This document shows, piece after piece, positions 1 to 8,711 of a stretch of 64,000 bases of DNA (the stretch's first letter is position 1; every line of letters starts with the position of its first letter). The notes under the pieces were generated by a model. The model was not told the origin of the DNA, ran no database searches, and saw only the letters and a program-made list of their open reading frames with translations. Made by a program: the position numbers and the translations under genes. The DNA is from Zygnema cylindricum (taxonomy: Eukaryota; Streptophyta; Zygnematophyceae; Zygnematales; Zygnemataceae), in contig JBBHKE010000282.1 in the NCBI GenBank assembly GCA_037447655.1, forward strand, positions 1 to 64,000, given 5' to 3'.

Positions 1-400
1 AAATCGTAACGAAAGAGAGAGTGATGGAGAGAGAGAGAGAGAGAGGGCAAGGGAGACGAAGGGAGAGGGAGAAGTAGAGGGAGAGGTAGAGGAAGACAGG
101 GCAAAAGGCAGTTACGGAGACAAAGAGGGGGACACGGAAAGAGACAGGAAGTTAGAGCGGAAGGTAGATAGGAAGTTAGAGCGGAAGGTAGATAGAGAGA
201 CACAGAGGGAGAGACAAAAAATGATAGGAAGACAGAGCGGAAGGTAATATAGAGAGACAAAGAGAGAGAGAGAAAAAATGAAATGAAGACAAAGCGAAAG
301 GCAAATCGAGAGACGTAGAGGGAGAAAGACACGGAGATAAAAAATAGGGTGAAAAGTAAGGCGGATGGAGAGACAGAGAGAGAGAGACAAAAGAAGACAA
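1..400. repeat. GA-rich purine tract
   Basis: The plus strand is almost pure purine (GAGAGA, GGGAGA and AGACAGAG runs) with short imperfect tandem units around 150-260 that repeat a 'GGAAGTTAGAGCGGAAGGTAG' type phrase. The long open frames on the complement are low-complexity Ser/Leu/Pro translations of this tract and are not genes. Confidence 0.8.
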
Positions 401-956
401 GAGTTTTGACCAAATTTTTATAGTATGACACTACATTCGTGCATGCCTAAACAAAAAAGTGGAATCAACATAATTGAAGTCCCGCTAATAATAGAAGTAC
501 AAGAAGGAACTGAATGTTAGCAAAAAAGGCAAAATAAACATTTTTCCACCCAATCTTTCAACATGTGACATTCAAAATTCATAAGACATTGAAAATGCAA
601 AAGACATTAAAAACCACAAAGCGAGACAAGTTGAAAAATACTTGAATCTTCGAAAAAATGATCCAATACTTATAATGAAAAAAGAAGATAAAAAACAATT
701 TATAAAGTAGGGAGGTAGTACTTTAGATTTTTTTTTTCCTCGTTTGTTTTTCTTTCCTCGTTCTTTGTATTTATCTTCTTTGATTTGATGTTTGGACAAA
801 AAAAATTAGAGGCAATGAAATAAATTGATACGAAGTCAATTATAAGTAGAGATGGAAAAAGAAAAACCTACAAATAATTGAAGAAAATGAAAAATGTTAT
901 TTATTATGAAGACACCCTAAAATAGTAAGAATGGCTAAAAAACTAAAAATAGTAAA
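401..956. other. AT-rich interval, nothing recognised
   Basis: No domain-bearing frame, terminal repeat or RNA-like motif was seen. It ends where a fragment of LTR-B begins. Confidence 0.5.
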
Positions 957-1202
957 AATGGCTGCATTTCTAAGGGAAAGTCAAAGTGGGTGAATCTGTC
1001 CAAAACTCATATTCTAACTTTGCATTCTGTGGTGGAAATGAGCACACAGAAAGTCTTATTTTACAGGGGTGAAGCTATAATGGGTTTTTGATTGTCAAGG
1101 GGTCAGTCATTTGGGTTTATATCAATTTGAAGTCGGCACTATCTATATTAGCTTCTTTTGGATCTGCGATTTCTGTGGGCAATGGAGCACACAGAGTTTC
1201 AC
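957..1202 (+). mobile_element. LTR-B 3' fragment
   Basis: The sequence matches the last 240 or so bases of the LTR of copia-3 (compare 14761-15003 on the opposite strand) and ends in the LTR terminus ...TTTCA. It is truncated on its left. It abuts the interior of an oppositely oriented LTR-A fragment, so an LTR-B element probably inserted into that LTR and lost its left part. Confidence 0.65.
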
Positions 1203-1860
1203 GATGTACTCTCTGTACGGCCTTTGTACGACAAGGTCGTTAAACAGACTCGTGTCCACTTTTCAGTCGTCCGTACGCTCCTCGGAATTCTTGCGGCCAA
1301 ATGTTATCTCTCCTCGTGGCGCCAGGTCATGCCACATCACAAAATGCCAAAGTGAACATTCCGGGATCTCGACAATGTTGTGTGTCGTCAAATTGAATTT
1401 AGTATCTCATCTCAACCGTTAAAATAAACGTCTTACTAATTTGTTTCGTGCGGAATCATATTCGCACTATATTTAACTTGTTCCATGTATCTATGTTTAC
1501 ATTTTCGTTAATCGCAATTACTACCGTAACATTGTTGAAATATATATCAAACCCTATGTACCCTAGCAAACTACTACGACAGACTGGTTAAAGAGAATGG
1601 CTACGCCATGCTCTACCGGTCGGAGGTTCGAGTCCTGCCGGACTCAACCTTTTTGTTGAGAGTGACTTAGGTCACTCTTCAGTCCTACATTGGTGAAGCT
1701 GAGGCAGACATGGCTCCACTATTTTGTCTCTCTCCTTCATTGACTACAACAAGTATAGGGGATGGAGAGAGAAGGTTGAGGCAGACAGCGTGCGCTTATC
1801 ACTCTTTTCTATCTATTTAACCTTAGAAAATACTATTAAAACCTTTAGTTAATTTCAACA
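1203..1860 (-). mobile_element. LTR-A fragment (5' two-thirds)
   Basis: Read on the minus strand it starts TGTTGAAATT at 1860 and runs through the same landmarks as the LTRs of copia-1: the CAGTGACTACAACAAGT motif, a tRNA-like module, and the GTACGG-rich part. It stops at 1203 against LTR-B sequence. It is inserted directly after an integrase HHCC motif of the host gypsy element, so it is one of the nested insertions. It is more diverged than the copia-1 LTRs. Confidence 0.7.
1578..1654 (+). promoter_or_regulatory. antisense tRNA-like Pol III module in LTR-A fragment
   Basis: It contains a perfect B box GGTTCGAGTCC at 1625-1635, an upstream GACTGGTTAAAG resembling a degenerate A box, a small GGC-TAC-GCC hairpin between them, and T5 at 1650-1654. 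A near-perfect palindrome (1659-1678) follows. It lies on the strand opposite to the LTR. Confidence 0.5.
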
Positions 1861-1969
1861 CTCAGCAATTCGTGCGATAGCTTTGTCTCGTCCAAAGTGT
1901 CCGCTGAGGGGTTCATCATGATTCAGTTGCAGTATCATATGTCTTAACCCTAGATTTGTCGGAATGTAC
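1861..1969 (-). pseudogene. Ty3/gypsy integrase zinc-binding N-terminus (fragment)
   Basis: Minus-strand translation gives the integrase HHCC start, with an H-D-E-P-L-x-G-H-F-G-R-D-K motif preceded by a Y-I-P...L-R segment. This is the expected order after RNase H in a gypsy pol. The frame joins the segment at 3156-3426 once the solo LTR at 1970-3155 and one copy of its TGTAC duplication are removed. The second half (CC pair and DDE core) is not in the window, because an LTR-A fragment interrupts the gene at 1860. Non-functional. Confidence 0.8.
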
Positions 1970-3155
1970 TGTTGTCCATAGCCTATTTCAGCCATGGACT
2001 ACTCTCGTAAGCACCACATACTACCCCCTCAAACAGTTGTGTTTCAGACAACACAGATTACTCCACCATAAATAAAATCCCCTCAAACTGCACCAATAGG
2101 GAGTATATTATAAACACTAAAATCTCCCAAAGTTACAGTCAAATCCACCAAGGAATCTAGAAGATATAAGCTCCATAGTTTCACAAAAATAGTTGACAGT
2201 TTTTCAAAATAACCACTTAGACCTCTCACAAAATCTTACAAAAATAAAAGAATAGAATGAAACTGCACACACATATAGATTCTATATCATAGAATAAATT
2301 CACAAAGTTTCACATGAAAACACCAAACAGGGTGATCACACCAACAGGTCAAAGATGCAGAAAACAATTTGCCTTTGCTTTGATAAACTTGACTGTGATA
2401 CTCAAAATATTCTAAGTCCTACAAGTTATACTCAAAGAGTTCACTACTGAATGTACTGAGGCATACCAGCCGTACGGTATCTACCATCTACCTAAAACTA
2501 TTGTAAGTATACCCGAATAGTTCGAGGTATGTCAGACTGAATAAATCTACACTAATAAACTAATTAGCAAAAAGACAAACCTATGTTGTACAAAATACAA
2601 ATCTACACTAATAAACTAATTATCAAAAAGACAAACCTATGTTGTACAAAATATTTACACCGACATCTCCACAATCTTCGTACGTCAAAAACCAAGCTAC
2701 CACTAAGCAACCACTAAACAAATATCATTACTCAGAATCTAAACTATTCATATTATCCGCAGCTGCGACAGCTACTTTGTCCGTACGGATCATATCAAAT
2801 TATCCGCAACTGCGTTGACTTGTCTGCATTGCAACTGCTCCGTACCGGCGGCGCGTATTTAGCCAAAGTAACTGCAGCTGCGTTGTCTTGTTTGCGTCGC
2901 AGTTGCGCCTTGTCGGCGGTGCCTATTTCAACATTTCGTTTACTCCACATCGGATCGCTTCGCGATCCGCCGTCCATTTGTCAATGCTTGTTCACGCCAC
3001 TCAATGAGTCTTTTACGTCCCTAAAATTATATCTGTTCGTTCGCTCCCCTAATCCATGAATCCATTCGAACCTCCACATTTAATTCCATTGGACACGAAG
3101 TGTCACAAGCGCACAAAATGTCGCGTATGCACAAAACAAACTTTTCAAGACAACA
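1970..3155 (-). mobile_element. solo LTR, family D, with TSD TGTAC
   Basis: On the minus strand it begins TGTTGTC and ends GACAACA, and is flanked by TGTAC at 1965-1969 and 3156-3160. Its removal restores the reading frame of the gypsy integrase around it, which strongly supports the boundaries. No coding domain is visible, so it is a solo LTR or a small non-autonomous element. It contains a 56-bp tandem duplication and a hairpin at 2951-2969 (CGGATCG/CGATCCG). A second, partial copy starts at 60191. Confidence 0.85.
2543..2654. repeat. 56-bp tandem duplication
   Basis: Two adjacent units beginning AAATCTACACTAATAAAC, one difference seen by eye (TTAGC/TTATC). The copy of this LTR at 60 kb has only one unit, so the duplication is specific to this insertion. 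Confidence 0.85.
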
Positions 3156-3426
3156 TGTACAACCGGGTTGTCCGACTTGACTTGTACCGCCACATAACAT
3201 TAGTAGTTAGAACCAAAAATTTCTTTTTGACTAGCTCGGCGATTGAATGGTCGCCATTTTACGCAGCCTTAATTTTGTCAATTCATTGCTCGTCCACTTG
3301 CACCGTACTCATCACTGCGTTGACTTCCTGGTCGATGGATTTATCTCTCACATTAGTACCCGTAATTGTAACCTCATCCTTGCGATATTGCGGTGGTTGC
3401 GACACTTGTTTCGCTATGGGCGCAAC
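3156..3426 (-). pseudogene. Ty3/gypsy pol linker between RNase H and integrase
   Basis: The minus strand continues the RNase H frame from 9761 after removing copia-1 and one GCAAC. It carries a W-R-Y-K-S-x-R-T-x-R-L-Y segment typical of the region just before the integrase HHCC finger. Two in-frame stop codons (TGA and TAA) lie about 50 codons in, so the gene is dead. Confidence 0.7.
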
Positions 3427-3610
3427 TGTTGAAATAAGTAGTTTTTATTATATTTTCTAGGTCTAAATTTATTAGAAAACATGAAAAGAAAATGTAGGCA
3501 GCCTGCCTCTATATCTTCTCTCTCTCGCCCCCATACTTGTTGTAGTCACTGAAGGAGAGAGAGAGAGAGCAATGGAGCCATGGCTGCCTCAACTCCATAG
3601 GAAGGACTAA

Positions 3611-3630
3611 AGAGTGGCTTAAGCCACTCT
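3611..3630. repeat. 20-bp perfect palindrome next to tRNA-like module
   Basis: AGAGTGGCTTAAGCCACTCT is self-complementary over its full length. In related LTRs (1659-1678; 54599-54618) the arm changes to GTGAC/GTCAC with compensating changes, suggesting the pairing itself is maintained. Confidence 0.7.
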
Positions 3631-3634
3631 CAAC

Positions 3635-3711
3635 AAAAGGTTGAGTCCGGCAGGACTCGAACCCCCGACCGGCAGAGCGCGGCGTAGCCGTTAGCTCTAA
3701 CCAGTCTGTCA
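3635..3711 (-). promoter_or_regulatory. antisense tRNA-like Pol III module, copia-1 5' LTR
   Basis: Minus strand: a degenerate A-box region (TGACAGACTGG), a nested AGAGC...GGC-TAC-GCC...GCTCT hairpin, B box GGTTCGAGTCC (3653-3663), and TTTT (3635-3638) directly after the tRNA-like 3' end. It lies about 210-285 bp into the LTR and reads opposite to the element. Transcription is not shown by the sequence. The inference rests on box spacing, terminator and recurrence in other LTR families. Confidence 0.55.
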
Positions 3712-3850
3712 TAGAAGTCCGTTTAGGAGATATAGGGTTTCATTACTAATTAAACTATTGTAATGTACTAGATTCATTTAACTGAAACTCTTAACGCCAC
3801 GCATAGATACAGTTCTACAAAATACGAAGTACTGTACTTGTTTGAAATGG

Positions 3851-3892
3851 ATATCGCGCATTTTGTTTCGACAGCGAAACAAATATCGCGCA
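3851..3892. promoter_or_regulatory. inverted repeat TTTGTTTCG-n4-CGAAACAAA between ATATCGCGC repeats
   Basis: A 9-bp inverted repeat with a 4-base spacer is bracketed by direct copies of ATATCGCGC. The same architecture recurs in the LTR-B copies (12436-12474, about 15490-15528, about 52010-52045) with GCGCGGTAT as the flanking repeat. It is probably a conserved LTR cis-element or RNA hairpin; the factor is unknown. Confidence 0.5.
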
Positions 3893-4255
3893 AGTATTTA
3901 TTACGGCCGAGATTGAATTTCCCGTCAAATCTAACGGCGCACATCATCGCCGAGATCCCGGAATGGTCATTTTGGCATTTAGTGACGTGGCATGACCTGG
4001 CGCCACGTGGGAAGACATCATTCGGTCGCGGGAATTCCGAGGAACGTACGGACGAGTGGAAATTGGACACGCGTCCACTTAATGGCCTTGTCGTACAGAG
4101 GCCGTACAGAAAGTACATCGGCAGTAGTACTTTCTAGTACTATACAGTTTTGTGATTGGTTCGTACAAGCAGTAGATAGGAGCTGTGAGAGGGAATTAGG
4201 AAAAACTAGGACTTAGGAAAATTTAGGTAGATAGTCCCCTCTCTCTGAGAGTTTG

Positions 4256-4262
4256 TATAAAT
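4256..4262 (+). promoter_or_regulatory. TATA box of copia-1 5' LTR
   Basis: TATAAAT is followed by TTGGCATC-TTTGCCA, itself an inverted repeat. The same TGTATAAAT(T)GGCA core is found in the LTR-B copies (complement near 12075-12090 and 15128-15143) and in copia-2 (near 55135), placing the Pol II start roughly 200 bp from the LTR 3' end. Confidence 0.6.
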
Positions 4263-4456
4263 TGGCATCTTTGCCACCCTATAACTTATCGGTTGGTTGG
4301 CCGTTTTCAGTGATTCTTTTTACTACGGACTCAGGGGAGTCCAAGCTGCACAGGGAAGCAGTCAAATTGTCAGTTTGCCTTCTTGGGCAGAAGTGGTCGT
4401 GGCTTAAAGTGGGTTAGTTAAACACTATCTAGAGGCTTCCTGTATTCTGTAGTCCA

Positions 4457-5593
4457 ATGGAGGACACAAACTTGCAGGTTATAGGCCCACCCTCTAGGGT
4501 GCCCACCTTCAATGGATCTGGGTTCATCTATTGGGAAGCCATGATGATGGGAGCTTTGTGTGAAAAACGATATTGGGTTATCGTCAGTGGACAAGTGAAA
4601 CGTCCACCTTCGGGAACTCCACCAGGATCTGGGGGAGTAAGGTTTTCTGCAACAACGGCTGCCTCAGCGGAGGAGGCAGATGATGGGGACAGCAGTGTGT
4701 CCGAAAAGGAAAAAGGGAAGGAGACACCCCTCACTCCTATTGCCACAGTATCGGGAGCGGCGACCGTGAAGACCGTGGAGAACGATACTCAAATGTGGGA
4801 GGATGTAAACATGGCTGCCAAGAACTTCATTCTGAGGCACCTCACTCAAGGTTTGGCCACTCCTCATCTTCACATTTATAACGCGGAGGAGTTGTGGGAG
4901 AGTTTAGTGGAGATTTATAGAGCTGGAACTATTCAGGAGCTCCAGTTGGCTGAGCAAAAGCTATTGAGTTACACTTACAAAGGAGGAAAGATGTTAGATT
5001 ACTGTAATGATCTTTCTTGTTTGTATATGGAAATGGAAAGTGCCGGGTGGACAGGTACAATGAAAATGAAAGTTAACACCCTTATCATGAAATTACCAGA
5101 TGAGTTCGAAAACATAGTGTACCGAGTACAGGGAATGCCTGATAGTTCATGGAAATGGAACACAGTAGTCAGGATGATACTTGTGCAGGAAAACACAATG
5201 GAGATTAGGAGAGGAGGAAAGAGCATTCAAGCTCTAGCAGCAGGAGGGGACCGATGGGGGAAGGACCCGAAGAAACCTTATAGAGGGGAAAGAGATCATT
5301 CTGGGGGACAGAGGCCCCCAAAGGGTCTTAGTCATTATTGCAAAAAGCCAGGACACTTTATTGCAGATTGTGTCAAGCTATCAGAGCTGAGGCTCCAAGA
5401 GAACCGTGGAGGAGGTTCTTCCGGAGGGAAGAAAAAGTCACTTGTGGTTACAAAAGTGTCAAGAGAAACCAAGGATGAGTCATCTGAGGAGGATGGGGAG
5501 CTTCTTCTTGACGAGAGTCTGGAGGAGAAGGAGATCCCTCAGAGGCAAAAGTCTGCCCTTGGAGCAATTCGGGAAGCTCCACAGGAAGGATAG
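4457..5593 (+). CDS. copia-1 gag (378 aa)
   Basis: Copia Gag, which packages the element RNA in cytoplasmic particles. The start ATG and first seven codons are the last 20 bases of the 5' LTR, followed by Q-V-I-G-P-P encoded by the primer-binding site. The central part (about residues 105-240) looks like the UBN2/Retrotran_gag_2 fold. A CCHC-type knuckle near residue 295 reads S-x2-C-x4-H-x4-C, so the first Cys is replaced by Ser. Copia-2 keeps Cys there, so the loss is recent. An acidic Glu/Ser-rich tail follows. The ORF closes with TAG immediately before the protease D-S-G-A-S motif in the same frame; copia-2 has GGG there. Confidence 0.9.
   Translation: MEDTNLQVIGPPSRVPTFNGSGFIYWEAMMMGALCEKRYWVIVSGQVKRPPSGTPPGSGGVRFSATTAASAEEADDGDSSVSEKEKGKETPLTPIATVSGAATVKTVENDTQMWEDVNMAAKNFILRHLTQGLATPHLHIYNAEELWESLVEIYRAGTIQELQLAEQKLLSYTYKGGKMLDYCNDLSCLYMEMESAGWTGTMKMKVNTLIMKLPDEFENIVYRVQGMPDSSWKWNTVVRMILVQENTMEIRRGGKSIQALAAGGDRWGKDPKKPYRGERDHSGGQRPPKGLSHYCKKPGHFIADCVKLSELRLQENRGGGSSGGKKKSLVVTKVSRETKDESSEEDGELLLDESLEEKEIPQRQKSALGAIREAPQEG
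4477..4491 (+). other. primer-binding site: internal (anticodon-arm) initiator tRNA-Met
   Basis: The 15 bases after the LTR end read GGTTATAGGCCCACC. Apart from A at position 7, this complements the anticodon arm GGUGGGCCCAUAACC of plant initiator tRNA-Met. Copia-2 and copia-3 have the unmutated form GGTTATGGGCCCACC. This is the half-tRNA primer type known from Drosophila copia rather than the usual 3'-CCA end. It lies within the gag coding frame. Confidence 0.75.
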
Positions 5594-6670
5594 ATTATCG
5601 ACTCAGGTGCATCCATGCATATGTGTCGTGATAAAGAACTCTTCACTAAGCTAAGAAAGATTCCTACTGTAGAGATAGAGTATGGGGATGGGAGAGTGGT
5701 TACTACAGATCTAGTGGGATCAGTAGATCTGAAAGTCTTAGTGGAGGGTAAGACTTCTATACTTACATTCTCAGATGTACTTTACATTCTTCAGCTGAGT
5801 AAAAATCTTGTCTCTACGTCTGTTTTAGATGACAAAGAGTTTGGTACTTTCACCAGAAAGGGAGTCTTTACAGCTAAGTATAGGAATGAGGTTTACTTCA
5901 CAACAGATAAGGGTAGCCAAGGAATATTTAGGCTTAACCTGAGTAATGAAAAGAAGAATGTTTATTATGTTGGTGTTCCTAAGGTGATGATTTGGCATAA
6001 GCGGTTGGGGCATGTGCATTTTGATAGGTTGAGGGAAATGAAAAAGCTTGGGGTAGTAGATGGCATTCAGTTTGAGGATAATGAAATGATGGATGATTGT
6101 AGTGGTTGTGCTCAAGGTAAGGCTCACAGACTTCCCTTTCCTAAAGCCGCCACATATAGAGGTGAGAAAGTGTTAGATTTGGTCCACACAGATATTTGGG
6201 GACCTGCAAAAGTACCTTCGGTTGGAGGAAAGAGGTTTATGATGACAATAACTGATGACTGGTCTAGATACTCTAGAGTCTACTTTCTGAAAACAAAGTC
6301 TGAAGCATCAACTTACTTCAAAGAATATAAAGCTTGGAGTGAGAAGTTGCATGAAACCCCCATTAAGAGGATAAGGAGTGATAATGGGGGGGAATATACC
6401 TCTAACGAGTTTGAGGAATATCTGAGAGATGAGGGAGTGCAGCACCAGAAAACTCTACCATATAACCCGGAACAAAATGGGGCAGCTGAGAGGTTGAATC
6501 GAACACTAGGAGATAGTGTGCGCAGTATGTTGGCAGACAAGAAAATAAGAAAGAGATTTTGGCCAGAAGCAATGAACTGTGCCAACTACATTAAGAACAG
6601 AGTCCTTACCTCAGCTGTAAAGGGAATGACACCTTATGAGAGATGGGTTGGAAGGAAACCACATATCTAA
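5594..6670 (+). pseudogene. copia-1 protease and integrase
   Basis: In frame with gag after the TAG. The aspartic protease starts with I-I-D-S-G-A-S. It is followed by the GAG-pre-integrase zinc finger (W-H-K-R-L-G-H...C-S-G-C) near 5990-6115, then the integrase core with the three acidic residues in H-T-D-I-W-G, R-S-D-N-G-G-E-Y and N-G-A-A-E-R. All catalytic residues are present. A TAA at 6668-6670 (after K-P-H-I) cuts the integrase C-terminal part. The homologous codon in copia-2 is Ser (TCT), so this is a point mutation here. Confidence 0.88.
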
Positions 6671-7051
6671 CACCTTAAAGTATTTGGTAGCCAAGTTTAA
6701 AGTCTTGACACGGATAGGAAAAACTGGAAACTAGATGCTAAGGGAAAACCTGGATACTTTGTGGGATATGATGAGGATGTTAAGGGATATAGAGTCTATG
6801 ACTTAGCAAAGAAAGATATCATTCTGGTCAAACACTTAGTTGTCATGGATGAAGGGAAGTCATTTGACCCCTTCAAATATACAAAGAAGATAAGGATCAG
6901 ATTTGAGTCCGAAAGTGAGGAGAACTCGGTCCTTCCCGAAAAGGACATGAGTGAAACCGTGATTACAGATTCAGGGGAGATCGAAGATACAGGAGACTCA
7001 CCGGAAACCTCACATACTCCTATGGACTTCGAGGAGATAGAAGAAGCGTGA
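6671..7051 (+). pseudogene. copia-1 integrase C-terminal region and linker
   Basis: The same frame continues after the TAA, meets a second TAA near 6700 (Tyr in copia-2), then a G-Y-D-E-D-V-K-G-Y-R-V-Y segment characteristic of the copia integrase tail. An acidic linker runs to TGA at 7049-7051. It aligns with 57657-58000 of copia-2. Confidence 0.8.
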
Positions 7052-7066
7052 CAAGATACGGTTTTT

Positions 7067-8698
7067 ATGGACAAGGGAGCCGATGAGACAGTGAGAAGAA
7101 ATCCAAGACTTCCATCCATTCCAGCTTCGGAGTTTGAGGGAGGAAGGAGGAGCAGCAAAAGGATACAGGAAAAACAAGCTACCCATAAGGTAACTAAGCT
7201 ATCTAACCCAGATGAGCCTCAGTCTTACTTAGAGGCAGTGAATAGTCCAGAGAAAGAAAGATGGATTAGAGCCATAAATGATGAGATGGCTTCTATCATG
7301 GAAGCAAATACTTGGGAACTAGCGGATTGCCCTCCAGACAGAAAACCTATTGGATGTAAATGGGTATTTAAACTAAAACTGAACCCAGATAATACAATTG
7401 AGAGGTATAAGGTTCGATTGGTAGTGAAGGGGTTCACCCAAAAAGAGGGGATTGACTATGAGGAGACCTTTGCTCCAGTTGTTCGGTTCCCATCGGTAAG
7501 GATTCTCCTCAGTCTGGCCGCAGCGGAAGACATGGAAATACACCAGATGGACATTAAGACTGCTTTTCTTAATGGTGAGTTAGAGGAAGAAATTTTTATG
7601 AGGCAACCCGAGGGGTTTGTGGAAGAAGGAGAAGAGAGCAAAGTCTGCAGGCTCATAAAGTCCTTATATGGACTGAAACAGGCTCCCCGACAGTGGAATA
7701 AGAAACTAGATGAGTTTCTAACCGATGTGGGATACATCCGGATCAGCTCTGACCATTCTATCTATATGTTTGAAGATGAGAATGGTGTCATTTTTATTGC
7801 AATTTATGTGGATGATCTGCTTGTGTTAAGTAAGTCTTTGGAGAATATCAATAGGCTAAAGAAAGATCTTAGGAGCAAATTTGATATGAAGGATTTAGGG
7901 GAGGCAAAATATATTTTGGGGATCCAAATGGAGAGAGATAGGGGGAAGAAGATTATCAGACTTACTCAGAAAGAAGCAATAGGTAATATGCTTGAGAAAT
8001 TCCAGATGGAAAATGCTAACAGTTGTACCACTCCCATGGACTTGAAAAAAGTAAGTGATGGGAGTGTAGAAGGAGGAGTGATGATCTTAGACGATCAGAT
8101 GAGTCCAGAGGAGAGAGAGTTCATGAAGTCTATCCCTTATAGACAGGTCGTAGGAAGCTTAATCTATTTTATGAATTGTACCAGGCCGAACATAGCGGCG
8201 GCAGTTGGTGTACTCAGTAGGAGTCTTAATGATCCTAGGAAGAGGGATTGGGAGGCAGCCAAGAGAGTCATGAGATATCTGGTGGGAACTAGAGAGTTAT
8301 GGTTGCATTTGGGAGGGGAGCACACTGACATCACTACTTGGAGTGATGCCAGTTATGGGGACGCACATATGAGACGATGCACTTCTGGGTATGTGTTGTA
8401 TGTTGGGGAAGGTGCTTGCTGTTGGAGCAGTAAGCAACAAAAGGTGGTTGCTCAGTCCACTATGGAGGCTGAGTACATGGCCTCTTGTTCTGCTGTGAAA
8501 GAGTTGATGTGGGTCAAGTCCTTACTGCAAGAACTGGGAAATATGAAAGAGGGAGTGCATGAAGTTTTTTGTGATAATCAAGCGGCCATAGCAATTGCAG
8601 CCAATCCAAAACATCATTTTAAGGCTAAACATATGGACATAAGATTAAGTTTTGTAAGGGAAAAATGTGGCTTAAAAGAAAAATTAAAATTAGACTAG
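7067..8698 (+). CDS. copia-1 reverse transcriptase and RNase H (543 aa open frame)
   Basis: RVT_2-type RT: W-V-F-K-L-K near the start, then F-A-P-V-V-R, H-Q-M-D-I-K-T-A-F-L-N-G, L-Y-G-L-K-Q-A-P-R-Q-W and the catalytic Y-V-D-D-L-L. RNase H follows with W-S-D-A-S, E-A-E-Y and D-N-Q-A-A-I. The open frame is a continuation of the polyprotein, so the ATG at 7067 is not a native start. The C-terminus jumps from H-M-D-I-R-L to R-E-K-C-G-L-K-E-K-L, lacking the segment ending in T-K-P that is preserved in the copia fragment at 60077-60190. An internal deletion is therefore likely. Confidence 0.9.
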   Translation: MDKGADETVRRNPRLPSIPASEFEGGRRSSKRIQEKQATHKVTKLSNPDEPQSYLEAVNSPEKERWIRAINDEMASIMEANTWELADCPPDRKPIGCKWVFKLKLNPDNTIERYKVRLVVKGFTQKEGIDYEETFAPVVRFPSVRILLSLAAAEDMEIHQMDIKTAFLNGELEEEIFMRQPEGFVEEGEESKVCRLIKSLYGLKQAPRQWNKKLDEFLTDVGYIRISSDHSIYMFEDENGVIFIAIYVDDLLVLSKSLENINRLKKDLRSKFDMKDLGEAKYILGIQMERDRGKKIIRLTQKEAIGNMLEKFQMENANSCTTPMDLKKVSDGSVEGGVMILDDQMSPEEREFMKSIPYRQVVGSLIYFMNCTRPNIAAAVGVLSRSLNDPRKRDWEAAKRVMRYLVGTRELWLHLGGEHTDITTWSDASYGDAHMRRCTSGYVLYVGEGACCWSSKQQKVVAQSTMEAEYMASCSAVKELMWVKSLLQELGNMKEGVHEVFCDNQAAIAIAANPKHHFKAKHMDIRLSFVREKCGLKEKLKLD

Positions 8699-8711
8699 AA
8701 AATAAGGGGAG
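8699..8711 (+). other. polypurine tract of copia-1
   Basis: AAAATAAGGGGAG lies directly before the 3' LTR, right after the pol stop codon. The identical tract precedes the 3' LTRs of copia-3 (12870-12882, complement) and of the inserted copia at 60064-60076. Confidence 0.85.

Larger units (their letters stand above)
3427..4476 (+). repeat. 5' LTR of copia-1 (family A)
   Basis: Landmarks in order: a GGCAG-C-CTGCC palindrome (about 3497), the complement of the shared CAGTGACTACAACAAGT motif, a 20-bp palindrome (3611-3630), an antisense tRNA-like module, an inverted repeat around CGAAAC (3851-3892), a CACGTG G-box in GCGCCACGTGG, GTACGG-rich sequence, TATAAAT, and a terminal ATG. The gag start codon lies inside the LTR, so the 3' LTR also ends with this ATG. 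Confidence 0.93.

Noticed and set aside
3635-3711. Calling the module a functional tRNA gene
   Set aside because: No full cloverleaf: the acceptor 5' strand and an anticodon arm with 7-base loop are missing, and the T-stem of family A has mismatches.
3509-3712. 67-codon frame in LTR-A, repeated at 8794-8997
   Set aside because: It is the antisense tRNA-like part and its neighbours read as protein; identical because the LTRs are duplicates.
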